A stretch of 64,000 bases of DNA from Mesostigma viride. Taxonomy: Eukaryota > Streptophyta > Mesostigmatophyceae > Mesostigmatales > Mesostigmataceae. The notes below the pieces were generated by a model. That model saw nothing but the letters and a program-made list of their open reading frames with translations, searched no databases and was not told the origin of the DNA. A program made the translations under genes and the position numbers. Below, in pieces: positions 42,082-54,154 of this stretch (within the stretch, counting starts at the first letter, position 1; every line of letters begins with the position of its first letter). The DNA is taken from positions 1 to 64,000 of the forward strand of contig RPFO01002086.1 in the NCBI GenBank assembly GCA_009746045.1, written 5' to 3'.

Positions 42082-44520
42082 TGTGAACGAGTTTTTGTAA
42101 AGAGTTTTTGTAAACATCAGTCACTGATTTCTTCAGACGATGCGCAAGGCTGGGATGCGCAAGGCTGGGAATGCGCAAGGCTGGGCGCGGCGCAGCGTGC
42201 GCAAGGCTGGCGTGCGCAAGGCTGGGGAGTGCGCGGGCGTAACAACGTTAAGGCAGGCCAGGCGCAGGCACGTAAAAACACGGGCGACGGGCCATGGGCC
42301 ACGGGCCACGCGTCGGCCGTCGGCCCAGCCATTCCTGCATTTTAGGAACGTTGCCGGGCACAAAATTCAAATTCTGGTGCGGCATGGCTGCGGCAGCTAC
42401 CTGGCCCGGGCTGGCCGACGTTGGCATGGACGACTGTCAAGAAAGAGTTCATCTCGCTTGGGTAAGCTGCGGTTGTTTCGTCTGGGCGCTCTTCCCATTT
42501 TATTGCTAACGGGTCGCTTTACTTACCCAACGTTTCCATCCAGGGCAGAAATGCCAGCGACTTTTCAGTCGGCCACTTCCATTTTTTACCCACTTCGAGT
42601 CGTAACGTCATCCAAGGAATACTTTACCCTCTGTATTCCGGCCTGTCTCCTTCTATTTCGCAGGAACCCTTCGCTTCTGGTTGGCGTTCCTGCACTGCAG
42701 GCAGGCTGCAGTCTCTACCGCTGCATTTTTTTGTAAGTACTTCGGTTGGGAAGTTCGTCTAACGTTTTTCCATCGACTGTCCTGCTTCCAAGCCAGGCCG
42801 CGTCTCTACACTGTGTTTCCGTCAGCAACGGGATGGAGGTCCGGTTTTTCATGATCGGCAACCGTTTTGGTCACGTCATTTTCAGCAACACGCAACTGCC
42901 TCTGCGCTTTGTCGTCCTTCCGTCGGTTCGGGAAAGCTTCTTACGTCTTTCCATTACATCATTACCGTCCAGGTAGTTTCTTACCATTTGCTTTCGGTCG
43001 GCAACGGGTCGGGAGCATATACAGTGGGTCATTATCCGCAATGCAGCTTCCCCCCTGTTTTCCCCACAGGCTCTCCCTGTATTTCCTTGGGGAACATCTT
43101 TGGATTAGCTCCCGTGCATCAAACGTGCATCAAGAACACATTTTTTAGGGAGACTTTGGCTGTTCGTGGGATGGGAAGCACTACTGTGCCCATGTTTTCC
43201 ACTGCTTGATCTTGACTGCATACCCCACGCACCTGTCACCCACCTGACTTTTGCTAGTAGTTGCTGGATTTTTTCTTATAGCAGGTGCTGCGTGCTGGTG
43301 ATTGACATTACGGTCGCCATTGCTTGCCAGTAATTCAAAGTTGCTTGAAATGGTCAGCATCACGGCCAAGTCTACGTTCAGATCCTGCTTGGAATTTGTG
43401 GCGGGCGTTTTCTGTATTGGATGAACGCCAGTTTTTGTGACAGTGTGATTGTGTATAGGAACAAGTTTGAAGCAACAGCACACGTAGCATATTCATACTC
43501 ATATACATGCGCTTAATGTGAACGATGTAGCCTAGGGCGAAGAGCGTTGGTTTACACGACGACGTATTCAAAGTATAACTTCTGTAAACAAGTATCCATC
43601 TGCGTGTTTTAATTCATTTTGGCAGCCATGCATGTGCACAAGAGTACCAATTAATTATTCCTACACTAGGGGTCGATGTATTTAGCATTCACTTTGGCAT
43701 TTACTGCGGCAATGCCATTACTCCGTGGCTCCCCAATGGGACATGTACTGTGTCTTGTTGTGTTGACAGCGTGTAATAAGTGTTGCAACGAACTAGGCAA
43801 GGGCTAATGGACTAAACTGTGAGGGGCAGCACATTGATTTTCCGCCGCATCGAAGCCAAGAATCATTTAGCACTCGCAGTTAGGTATCGCCATGATGCAG
43901 AGAAATTGTTGTGGCCTGACCACTTGAGGCAGTGAGACAAGGTTGGATGCCCTCCCAATCAGTGTATAGGGGTTGAAGGTTGTTTTATTGCCACCCATGT
44001 GACGCAATATACGTGTGCTTGATGAGTGGATGGATGGATGGATGGATGGATGGATGGATGGATGGATGGATGGATGGATGGATGGATGGATGGATGGATG
44101 GATGGATGGATGGATGGATGGATGGATGGATGGATGGATGGATGGATGGATGGATGGATGGATGCATGCATGCATGCATGCATGCATGCATGCATGGATG
44201 CATGGATGATTGGCTAACAAAGTGAGTGGTTGCGTGTCGTGCGCATGGGCATGTGAGTCCTCCTTGCCTCCCCATGAAACTAAGGGTTGAGAAAGCAGGT
44301 TTGGGCTCGGCGGCTACCATATTGTAGTGACATGCACACACGGGCTGTTGGGAGCCACGGGGAAGAGAATATGAGAAATCGGGTTAGCTTCGATTGCCAA
44401 TTTGTAGCCATCCACTAAGCTGCTGTTTAGAATGGTAGGTGCTTTTACACACTTTATACAGACGTCCACTTAAGCTAAATTTGGACTAATTGAGCTCTGA
44501 GACATCATGGTGGTGCCGGT
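42082..44520. repeat. Second inverted repeat, left arm (about 2.4 kb)
   Basis: Matches 54,155 to 56,816 in reverse complement, position sums about 98,898 outside and 98,886 further in (a 12 bp indel near 42,903). It begins with a 12-14 bp tandem repeat GCGCAAGGCTGG (42,139 to about 42,240) and ends beyond a GATG microsatellite. A 198-codon frame at 42,140-42,736 is preserved in both arms, but only because the DNA is nearly identical; it begins inside the tandem repeat and no domain is recognised. A G-run-flanked stretch at 43,724 contains CTCCCCAATGGGAC, like the hairpin seen at LINE ends. Confidence 0.85.
44021..44204. repeat. GATG microsatellite, left arm
   Basis: About 36 tandem GATG units, then TGCA/GCAT units to about 44,195. 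The right-arm partner (54,483-54,858) is about twice as long and includes a block of 8 bp units CATCCATG. All WMDG and IHPS frames through it are artefacts. Confidence 0.95.
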
Positions 44521-45761
44521 CTACACGATCATTTCTAGCTTTTCTCATTCTGTCATTTTTTGTTGGATGCCATATCAATATTGTGTAGACACCTCACTTA
44601 TGTTATGATTTGGCCATTATGGATTCAAGAAACACCTGCCATGATCCTCCATTTGGCAACACTCACGCCATGGTGAACACCATTTTATTTTTTATTGCTT
44701 GATGACATTGGTTGAGATCACCTAGTAAGACAGTTGATGTTGTGGGCGGGGGTGGGCAAGGATCTGGCACTCAGACATGTCTTTGGCCGGTGGGGTTACA
44801 TGGGTGGCAAGAGGCAGATGCCTGTTTGGGCAAACCAATGTTGGTGCAGTTAATAGTAATTATATTGACTGGTTTTTCACTCCCTCTCTCCTCTTTGGAC
44901 TGCCATGCAGAGCAAGAAGCGGTGGCAGAAGATTGTCAAGGCGCACACGCCCGACCCTGTGGGCAAGCCCCCTCCCCCCAAGCGGTGGAGGCGTTTTGAT
45001 GAGTAGTGTAGTTAGGATTTTCTAGATAGCTTAGAGTTAGGATAGTTCGTTCACGCGGCTCCCTCCACCCCATCCATCATGGAATATGTGCTACATGATC
45101 TCCCCACGGAGGCATGTTATAATTTAATTTACTTTAATTTAATATTGACTGGTTATGTTGGTTTGCATAGACTACTCAAGTTTTGTTCCTTGTTGTGCGA
45201 GATCTCCCTTCCATTCATTCCATATCGACTTGCCATGCCTCCAGGTTGTCGAGGCCGGCAATGCATCTAGTGTAGGTTTGTATAGGTTACAATAAGACTT
45301 TTTCATGCAAGGGTACGTTTATGGATTCATGTCTATTAATTAATGAATGATTTTATGGATTTATGGGAGCATTAATTAACTGAATCATGAATTTGCACGC
45401 AACTTTGTCACGTGAGCATGTATCCAAACAATGATTAATCATTTATCATCTGCCATAAGTCTGAATTTATTAAACAATTAATTAACAACATATATCTCCG
45501 TTGGGAGCTTATGTAACACATAGCCCTGAGTGGGGGCATATGGGTTTTAATACATCCTTAGCTACCACTTGCAGGTGGGGGGGGTGTAATCAGTCATAAT
45601 GCTGTGCTCTTATTCTTTGCACACTGGTTTTCATGCACCCACGGTTGATGCCACCCTTTTTGCGTCTTCTGACCGAAACTGCATGTAAATGATCCAATTA
45701 CAAATGGACTTGCGGATCAAGGCACTGGCCATAATTAATTACCTGTTAAAACCTGTTTAAT
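44521..45761. other. Spacer with LINE-derived 3' remnant
   Basis: Around 44,910 to 45,140 lies a 5'-truncated LINE 3' end. A frame ends PDPVGKPPPPKRWRRFDE, then stop at 45,003, followed by a pair CTCC...GGAG (45,099 to 45,113) and an AATTTAATTT tail. From 45,300 the DNA is AT-rich; an inverted CTCCGTTGGGAG lies at about 45,496. The TTAAT-rich stretch at 45,700 to 45,760 is an insertion site for the next LINE fragment. Confidence 0.5.
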
Positions 45762-46472
45762 GACCTGTTCAAGGTCCTCGTCCTTCCTGTTCTCACGTAT
45801 GGCGCCCAGACGTGGACCCTCACCGCCGACCTGGCCCGCAAGCTGGACGGCGCGGTCACCAGCATGCTGCGTTCCATTTTCAGAGTAGGATATGCTGCTC
45901 ATGTCCGCAATGAGGACCTGTACCAGGGCATGCCCTATATCACCAGCACCATTAAGCAACGCCGCCTGCAGCTTGTAGGGCACCTAGCTCGCACCAACCA
46001 GGTAGACACCTCACGTGGCCCCCCCGCAGGACTGCGACCAGCCCAGCCTGGCCGGCACCTCCTGACGTGGGCAGGGCCTAGTGATGTTAGACGCCGCAAG
46101 GCCCGCACCTTCAAGGAACAGCTAGTAGAGGACGTGGGGGGCCTCGGCCTCTCCGTGATTTGGAAGAAGATGATGGACAAGGCCAAGTGGGCCCAGGTCA
46201 TAGAGGACAATGAGCCCCCCCCAGTGGGGAAGCGCCCGCGTGTGCAATCCCGCGGGAGGCACGCCAGATAGCTCCCCCTCGGGCAGCGTGCGGCTGCCTA
46301 GATAGATGTTGTAGTTAGAATGCTGTTAGATAGATGTAGTATGTCGCCAATGTAGATAGATTAGACCGGTAGGAATGTTTGCACCCATCCATCCATCCAT
46401 CGGGGTTAATGCTCCGTGACTCCCCAACGGGAGCACGAGTCTAATTAATTAATTAATTAATAATTAATTACT
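45762..46472 (+). mobile_element. 5'-truncated LINE copy
   Basis: Near-identical to 51,583-52,258 (about five differences over 510 coding bases). It encodes only the last part of ORF2, from VLVLPVLTYGA to PPPVGKRPRVQ (frame 45,864-46,271 after a start at an internal ATG). It retains the 3' UTR, the hairpin CTCCCCAACGGGAG (46,421-46,434) and an AATT-repeat tail to 46,472. Typical of incomplete target-primed reverse transcription. Confidence 0.85.
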
Positions 46473-47172
46473 TCATTAAATTTACTCACCATAGCTTGCA
46501 TAGTCAAGGCTGAAACGCCCGACCCTGTGGGCAAACCACCTCCCCCCAAGCGGAGGAGGCGTTTTGATGAGTAGGGTAGTTAGGACTTTTCTAGACTAGA
46601 TAGATTAGAGTTAGGTTAGTTCGATTACGCGGCTCCTTCCACCCCACCCATCCATCAAGGAATATGTGCTACATGATCTCCCAACGGAGGCATGTTATAA
46701 TTTAATAGCTTGCATTGATCAAATTGAGTTGGCCACAGATTTAGTGTGCACAAGGGTCCACCTATTAAAAAAAAATCATATATTCTATATCTATTTTGCC
46801 CTATCATAATTTAATTTGATTTTGCCCTAATTAATTAATTAATTAGACTCGTGCTCCCGTTGGGGAGTCACGGAGCATTAACCCCGATGAATGGATGGAT
46901 GGGCGCACACATTCCTACCGGTCGGGAGATGCTATTCCCCGGTCGGGAGATGCTATTCCCCATCCATCACGGTTTACGGTGTGGCGAGCTATGGCTGCCG
47001 AGAATGCTCATAACTTTTACATCCGGGCATGAAATTCGGTCGGGTAAATTGCAGTAGAAGCGTCTTTTGATGACGAACACGATGATATAATTTTCAGCCG
47101 CCATCGCCCAAGATTTAGCGCAATATCATAAAACGCAGCGCAGGCAGGGATCGTATTTTCCGGAAAGTAGCC
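46473..47172. other. Second LINE remnant and putative LINE 5' region
   Basis: From 46,490 to 46,715 there is a 3' remnant of the same subfamily as at 44,910, reading PDPVGKPPPPKRRRRFDE then stop at 46,575, with CTCCCAACGGAGG at about 46,678. From 46,827 to about 46,915 is an inverted LINE tail (TTAATTAATTAATTAG then CTCCCGTTGGGGAG). A 21 bp unit (GGTCGGGAGATGCTATTCC inside) is repeated twice at about 46,918-46,960. The remaining 210 bp are probably the LINE 5' UTR. Confidence 0.55.
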
Positions 47173-48515
47173 ATGGCGGAATCACCTTCAGCCGCCTCCC
47201 ACTCCCCCGCCGATGGGGGGGATTCAGCGCCTCATACCATCACGCAACTAGTCGACGCTGTGGACACCATTGCGACCCAGCCATCGTCTGCTGATGCCGC
47301 CATTAACGTTTCGTCTAAGCGGCATTGCTCCGGCCCCGTCGACGAGATGGACCGAGCCAGATCCCTCCGCCAGCGGCTCCTGTTTCCAGCGAGGTTTCCC
47401 GTGAGACCGACCCCCTTGACGACGACGACGACGACGCCATCGCCGACGCTACGTTTGACCCAGCGGACTTCCTGCCTGGCGGGACTGTCGCCGAGCACCG
47501 GTTCTTTTCGCTTACCGCCGAGCAGGCGCAGGCTATCCTGCTCCTCCTGCACGCCAAAGGCCATGAGCTACACTTTCCCAGCACGTCTAGCGAGACTTCG
47601 GTGGACGACGTTCACCATCTGGAGCTGCCACAGCTTCGTCTTACTGTTTTTCTGAGCTACGCGAAGGCCCCTTGCCTCCGGGCACTTTTTGCCGCTTTCG
47701 AGGATGCCGATGGCACCGCCAATACCCCCATTGCTTCCCCGGACGCAACCCTGCGCCAGCTCAACCAGAAAGTCGACGACATGGCCGCTCAACTCGGCGC
47801 CCTATCCACTGCTATCCGCCAAGACACTGCTGAGCTCCAATCGAGCATTGCCGAGGTCAAGGCCGCCATGACTACCCCGCCCCAGCAAGCCGCCCCTGCA
47901 CCCACCAGCTACGCTAACATGGTGAAACAGACCGACATTGCCAACCTGATGGAGGATGCCGCACGCAGGGGGGCTGCAGCCCACAAGACTGCTGTGGAGG
48001 AGGACCAGCGGTCACGCAGTATAGTGGTTCGATATTTCCAGGTCGCGCCACAGCCAGAAACGGACCTGATGCTAGCGCAACGCCTGTACCAGAACCTCAT
48101 CGTGGGCCGGCTGCAGCTGGGCAACGAGCGCATCCGCATCGAGTCGGCAGCTTGGATGGCGGGCCAGCCTGGCCCCATCCGGGTGACCTTCGCGAATGTG
48201 GCCAGCAAGGTGAAGGTACTCCAGGCCCGCAAGCTCCTAGGCGGGAAGAACGCGCCGAGCCTCGACGACCTCCTCTCACCGGCCCAGCTAGTCATCAAGA
48301 ATGGTCTGCTGGGCAGCGACGTGGCGATCAAGGCCAAGCAGGAGCTCAAGAAGGTCTACGTCCGCCTCGTCCACGACACCCCCGTGCTATTCATCAACGG
48401 CCAGCGCACGGAGGCGCAGGCTCCTAACAAGCGGCACAAGTCGGGCCGTACCAGGCCCGCCCCAGCTGCGTCATCATCGTCTACGCACGTCCCGGGTATG
48501 GATGCCGCCCGGTAA
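47173..48515 (+). CDS. LINE ORF1: coiled-coil RNA-binding protein
   Basis: The frame 47,325-48,515 (396 aa) is open; an upstream frame from MAESPSAASH (47,173) overlaps it and is probably the true N-terminus in the other phase, with one base indel near 47,340. The N-terminal third is acidic (DDDDDDAIADAT). Residues 145 to 180 form a coiled coil (LRQLNQKVDDMAAQLG). The following region (RSIVVRYFQVAPQ, then GPIRVTFANVASKVKVL) has the spacing of an L1-type RRM, followed by a CTD-like part (LVIKNGLLGSDV). ORF1 proteins trimerise and bind LINE RNA as chaperones. Tail rich in Ser/Arg. Confidence 0.7.
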
Positions 48516-48550
48516 GGGCACACCCTCGCGGCCTCGCGGTACAATAGGCT

Positions 48551-51500
48551 TTGGGCACAGCCTTTATAAACAAGCCCCTTTCCATCCTCATGTCGCACCG
48601 TGCGAGCATGATCAGGATGCAAGGTCGCCAGGCACGCCACGGTCACCCTTCCCGCCAATTTACCAGCCTCACACGCCTCCTAGCCCGCCTTGAGCGGGAT
48701 GAGGCCCAGTCGACACGCCGGCGACCCCAGCCAGGACGGAGACGACGCATATCCGTCCTGAAAGAAAGCCTCCATGCGTTGACAAGCATTAACCCCAATC
48801 GCCACCCTCCCCCTCCCCCCCCCCCCACCCCCACCCCCACCTCCAGCACTACCCTTCTCCACCCCCACCCCCACCCCCACCCCCCGCTAATAGGGCAACG
48901 GCCCATTCTTGGTATTGCAAGTTTTAACGTGCGCACCCTCCCTGCAGATCCTTCTACGAGCGGCGGCACCCCAGCACGCCAACGCGTCGACGAGCTGATC
49001 GCCCTGTGCGCCGACAACAAGATCGCTGTTCTTGGAGTCCAGGAGCACCGACGCACCGTTGACCCTCAGCACGCGGTCAACGGTCTGCTGGTCGACGACC
49101 TGCGGCAGGCTGGCGGTTCCACTATGGTGGCGGCGACGCGCCGGGCCAAGGTGGTGTGGGCCTCTTGTGCTCGCCGGCAGCATCAGAGCAGCTCCAGTCC
49201 ATCGTGCTGCGGTCCCCGCGTGTGCTAGTGGCCACTTTTTCGGCCACTGAGGGCCATTCACACCACACGCTAACCGTTATCGTGGGATATGCACCACATG
49301 CGGGTCGAGCTCAGGCGGAACGTCAGGCCTTCTTCGACGCCTCAAGGAGGAGGAGGCCAACATCCCAGCTCGGCACTTCCTGGTTATGCTGCTCGACGCC
49401 AACGCCACGCTGCCAGTTGGCACTGGGGGCGCTCAGTATTCCCCAACCAACACGACAGCCAACGGTAACACGCCTTTATTTGCGAATCTGCTGGCAGAAT
49501 CTGCGCTGGTTGCATGCAATGCTTCTTTCGCACGCCCCGCTGAGCAGCTGGCCACCTTTTTTGGGCCGTCGGATCGGGTGGTGTGCCTTGATTATGTCTG
49601 CGTACGTCGGGCTCAGCGCCCCTCAGTTGTCGATGCTCGCGTCCTGCAAGATTCTGTCAGCACGGTGGAATCTGATCATCGTCTCGTGCTCGCTCGCATC
49701 AGATTGCGGTTTCCTGGGGTGAAACCGTCGCGACAGCTGGCACCTCAGCCAGATCTGAAAGTGCTCCGGATTGTGCTGAAGGATGCCGACAAGATGTCAG
49801 CAGCAGAGCAGGCCGCTATGTCGCACAGGGATGATTTCCTGGCCGTATTCGACGCCGGGGGCAGCCGACAGCAGTTACACGCCATTCCGCCGCCGGGGGA
49901 TATTTCAGTGATCCTCCGTGGTGTCGCCGCCAAGTATCGCCTGGCTGCCCGCACCCTCCCCACCTTGCCTCCGCGTCGGCAGCTTGCTGTCCACCGTCAC
50001 GCACCGACAGTGGTCGCCGCCAGGCAGATGCTCCGCCGCAACAGAGATCCGATCGCCAAACCTGGGCTGCAAGCAGCTCTGAGGGCCGCCTACGAGCAGG
50101 CTGAGAAGGCAGATGCTCAGCAGATGGTCAAGGACCTGCGCAGCTGCCAGCAGAAGCACGACGGCAAGGGGGCCTGGTTCTGGTACAAGCGCCTCGGGCA
50201 CCCGGACGGCCTCGGCCGGCCCCACCGCCACGACGTCCCCGGCGCCCCAGCCAAGCGGCTTCGTACCTGGGCCACGGCCACGGCCGAGGTCGTGGGGACA
50301 GCTGCGCCGCCCCCACCCCTGCTCCCAGCCGCCGCCGCCCGCCCGGCCGCCCTGGCCGGCCCCGCAGGGCCCCCGGCCCCGCCTAGGTCAGCGGCGGACT
50401 ACCTAGTCCCCCCGCTGGTCGGCCCACTTGGCGACCCGTCTGACATGCCTCCTTTCACCTCTCGCGAGGTCACGGAGGCGGTCCAGCGCCTGCGTTATGA
50501 CGCAGCCACCGGCTCTGACGAGATTCCGGCCGCAGTTGTAAAACTTGCAGCCGAATTCGAGGACACAGGTGTTATGCTGCTCTTCCGGGACATCTGCAAC
50601 CGCCTTCTGCTGTCGTCGCAACCACCTCCAGCGGCCTGGCAACACAGTTTTCGCACGATGCTGTACAAGAACAAGGGGTCGCCTGCCGACCCCGGCAACT
50701 ACAGAGGGGTGTGCATTCAAAGTGCCCCCCTCAAGCTTCTTATGCGGCTCATCCTGAACCGCCTGCGCACGGCCCTGGACGGTCACCTCAGCGAGACTCA
50801 GCACGGCTTCCGTTCAGGTCGCAACACAGTACAGGCGCTCTTCGCTACTCGCCGACTGGTGGAGGAACTGCAACGCCTTCAGCCTGGTGAGTCCCCTTTG
50901 CACCTTGTGCTGGTGGACTTCATCAAAGCCTTCGATTCGGTTTTCTGGCCTGCGCTTTGGGACATCCTCGAGTTGTTCCGGATCCCCCGCCCCCTGATTG
51001 CTGTCATCCGCAACCTGTATGAAGGGTCCACCACTTCGGTGCGCACTTCTTACGGGACCACGCCCCCATGCCCTTTACAGAAGGGTGTGTGGCAGGGCTG
51101 CGTGCTGTCGCCCTACCTGTTCATTATTGTTGTCGAATACGTAATGATTCAGGCGCGCAAGCGATTTGCCCGCATCGTGGGCAGGGAACCAGGAGTGCAG
51201 GTTGCTAACAAATTCTGGCATGGCGGTGCGGACACGGAGATTCGGCTAGCAGACATCATTTACGCAGACGACACCACCCTCTTCGAGGACACTGAGCACG
51301 TGCAGACATGGCTTGACTGCCTGGCTCTCGAGGCCCGTGCAGTGGGGCTTGAGGTCAGCAAGAAGACAGAGGCCCTGGCGGTTGGGCTCACCAACCCAGC
51401 GCCGCCCCTCTATCTCCTAGACGGCTCTCGAGTCCCGTATCGGGACCGCGTTAAGCTGCTGGGCAGCCTGCTCCCCAGCTGCGAGGCTGATGTGGACCAT

Positions 51501-52091
51501 CGCATCTCCCTCGCCTGGCACGCTTTACGTCAGTACCGGGCCCTGTGGCGCAAGCCCCTGGGCAAGATCGAGAAACAGGACCTGTTCAAGGTCCTCGTCC
51601 TTCCTGTTCTCACGTATGGCGCCGAGACGTGGACCCTCACCGCCGACCTGGCCCGCAAGCTGGACGGCGCGGTCACCAGCATGCTGCGTTCCATTTTCAG
51701 AGTAGGATATGCTGCTCATGTCCGCAATGAGGACCTGTACCAGGGCATGCCCTATATCACCAGCACAATTAAGCAACGCCGCCTGCAGCTTGTAGGGCAC
51801 CTAGCTCGCACCAACCAGGTAGACACCTCACGTGGCCCCCCCGCAGGACTGCGACCAGCTCAGCCTGCCGGCCGGCACCTCCTGACGTGGGCTGGGCCTA
51901 GTGATGTTAGACGCCGCAAGGCCCGCACCTTCAAGGAACAGCTAGTAGAGGACATGGGGGGCCTCGGCCTCTCCGTGATTTGGAAGAAGATGATGGACAA
52001 GGCCAAGTGGGCCCAGGTCATAGAGGACAATGAGCCCCCCCCAGTGGGGAAGCGCCCGCGTGTGCAATCCCGCGGGAGGCACGCCAGATAG
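48551..52091 (+). CDS. LINE ORF2: APE endonuclease and reverse transcriptase (frameshifted)
   Basis: Three overlapping frames cover it. The first (48,551-49,228) has a Pro/Thr/His low-complexity stretch, then the endonuclease N-terminus (ASFNVRTL, AVLGVQEHRR). Two frameshifts at about 49,155-49,345 separate it from the main frame (49,386-52,091, 901 aa), which has the endonuclease C-terminus (LDANATLPV, LDYVCVRRAQ, ESDHRLVLAR) and the RT blocks (YRGVCIQSAPLKLLMR, HGFRSGRNTVQALFA, VDFIKAFDSV, GVWQGCVLSPYLF). The catalytic IYADDTTLFEDT lies at about residue 624. The C-terminal region ends NEPPPVGKRPRVQSR. Nicks target DNA and copies the RNA at the nick. Confidence 0.88.
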
Positions 52092-52258
52092 CTCCCCCTC
52101 GTGCGGCTGCCTAGATAGATGTTGTAGTTAGCATGTTGTTAGATAGATGTAGATAGACTAGACCGGTAGGAATGTTGCACCCATCCATCCATCCATCGGG
52201 GTTAATGCTCCGTGACTCCCCAACGGGAGCACGAGTCTAATTAATTAATTAATTAATT

Positions 52259-53699
52259 CCTACCGGTCTAATCTATCTACATCGGCTACATACTACATCT
52301 ATCTAACAACATTCTAACTACATCATCTATCTAGGCAGCCGCACGCTGCCCTGGGGGGAGCTATCTAGCGTGCCTCCCGCGGGATTGCACACGCGGGCGC
52401 TTCCCCACTGGGGGGGGCTCGTTGTCCTCTATGACCTGGGCCCACTTGGCCTTGTCCATCATCTTCTTCCAAATCACGGAGAGGCCTAGGCCCCCCATGT
52501 CCTCTACTAGCTGTTCTTTGAAGGTGCGGGCCTTGCGGCGTCTAACGTCACTGGGCCCAGCCCACGTCAGGAGGTGACGGCCAGGCTGGGCTGGTCGCAG
52601 TCCTGCGGGGGGGCCACGTGAGGTGTCTACCTGGTTGGTGCGAGCTAGGTGCCCTACTAGCTGCAGGCGGCGTTGCTTAATTGTGCTGGTGATATAGGGC
52701 ATGCCCTGGTACAGGTCCTCATTGCGGACATGAGCAGCATATCCTACTCTGAAAATGGAACGCAGCATGCTGGTGACCGCGCCGTCCAGCTTGCGGGCCA
52801 GGTCGGCGGTGAGGGTCCACGTCTCGGCGCCATACGTGAGAACAGGAAGGACGAGGACCTTGAACAGGTCCTGTTTCTCGATCTTGCCCAGGGGCTTGCG
52901 CCATAGGGCCCGGTACTGGCGTAAAGCGTGCCAGGCGAGGGAGATGCGGTGGTCCACATCCACCTCGCAGCTAGGGAGCAGGCTGCCCAGCAGCTTAACG
53001 CGGTCCCGATACAGGACTCGAGAGCCGTCTAGGAGATAGAGGGGCGGCGCTGCGGTGGTGAGCCCAACCGCCAGGGCCTCTGTCTTCTTGCTGACCTCAA
53101 GCCCCACTGCACGGGCCTCGAGAGCCAGGCAGTCAAGCCATGTCTCACACGTGCTCAGTGTCCTCAAAGAGGGTGGTGTCGTCTGCGTAAATGATGTCTG
53201 CTAGCCGAATCTCCGTGTCCGCACCGCCATGCCAGAATTTGTTAGCAACCTGCACTCCTGGTTCCCTGCCCACGATGCGGGCAAATCGCTTGCGCGCCTG
53301 AATCATTACGTATTCGACAACAATAATGAACAGGTAGGGCGACAGCACGCAGCCCTGCCACACACCCTTCTGTAAAGGGCATGGGGGCGTGGTCCCGTAA
53401 GAAGTGCGCACCGAAGTGGTGGACCCTTCATACAGGTTGCGGATGACAGCAATCAGGGGGCGGGGGATCCGGAACAACTCGAGGATGTCCCAAAGCGCAG
53501 GCCAGAAAACCGAATCGAAGGCTTTGATGAAGTCCACCAGCACAAGGTGCAAAGGGGACTCACCAGGCTGAAGGCGTTGCAGTTCCTCCACCAGTCGGCG
53601 AGTAGCGAAGAGCGCCTGTACTGTGTTGCGACCTGAACGGAAGCCGTGCTGAGTCTCGCTGAGGTGACCGTCCAGGGCCGTGCGCAGGCGGTTCATCAT
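52259..53699 (-). mobile_element. Inverted 5'-truncated LINE copy, tail-to-tail
   Basis: Reverse-complement copy of the LINE joined directly to the AATT tail of the full-length copy. The minus-strand frames 53,145-53,699 (LDGHLSETQHGF to IIYADDTTLFEDT) and 52,361-53,167 (through to PPPVGKRPRVQSRG) cover the RT and C-terminus, with one frameshift near 53,150. Truncated within RT at about 53,699. It lacks the terminal hairpin and begins just inside the AATT tail. Confidence 0.85.
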
Positions 53700-54154
53700 T
53701 TTGCCCTAGCTCTACCCCAGGGGTCTTCTCTAGCTAGCATGCTTCGATCCGCCGTTTGCAAACACGCCGGCCCTTCCCCACTGGAGTCACTAGTCCTACA
53801 TGACCTGAGCCCACTATTAATTAATTAATTAGGAACATCACTCCGTTGGGAGTAAATGTCGCACATATCCCTGAGCAAGATCGAGAATTACTTAAAAACC
53901 ATATCACCCTTCTCAAGGAAAAAATTAAATTAAATTAAATTGGAGCACATCTCCATTGGGAACACATGTAGCACATATCCCTGACAAGAGGCATTAATTA
54001 ATTATTAATTAGGAACACGACTACGTTGGGAGTACATGTGGCTCATAGCCTGAGAAGGGGCATATGGTTGTCTCCTTGATTTGGCCTTTTAATACATTCT
54101 GGGCTACTTCCTGCAAGGGTAGGATGTAAACTACACCTGCTCTAGGTGCACCAA
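53700..54154. other. LINE scraps and repeated 3' hairpin sequences
   Basis: The 53,768-53,815 stretch is a diverged inverted piece of the LINE C-terminus (CTTCCCCACTGG...ATGACCTGAGCCCAC). Three inverted CTCC/GGAG-type hairpins follow at about 53,841 (CTCCGTTGGGAG), 53,951 and 54,022, each next to AATTAATT-type tails, suggesting three further inverted LINE-type tails. The 60 bp around 54,098-54,158 recurs at 61,588-61,650. Confidence 0.5.

Larger units (their letters stand above)
47100..52258 (+). mobile_element. Full-length LINE, L1-like architecture
   Basis: ORF1 and ORF2 in order, then a short 3' UTR (CTCCCCAACGGGAG hairpin at 52,216-52,229) and a tail of AATT repeats to 52,258 rather than poly-A. 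The 5' boundary is uncertain. The neighbouring truncated copies are about 99 percent identical, so the family has been active recently. Confidence 0.85.

Noticed and set aside
42140-42736. 198-codon frame kept in both arms of the second inverted repeat
   Set aside because: The DNA is nearly identical, so conservation is not evidence of selection; it begins inside a tandem repeat and shows no domain.
44015-44225. WMDG/IHPS-repeat proteins in the microsatellites (also 54,433-54,927)
   Set aside because: Simple four-base repeats read open in several frames; not genes.
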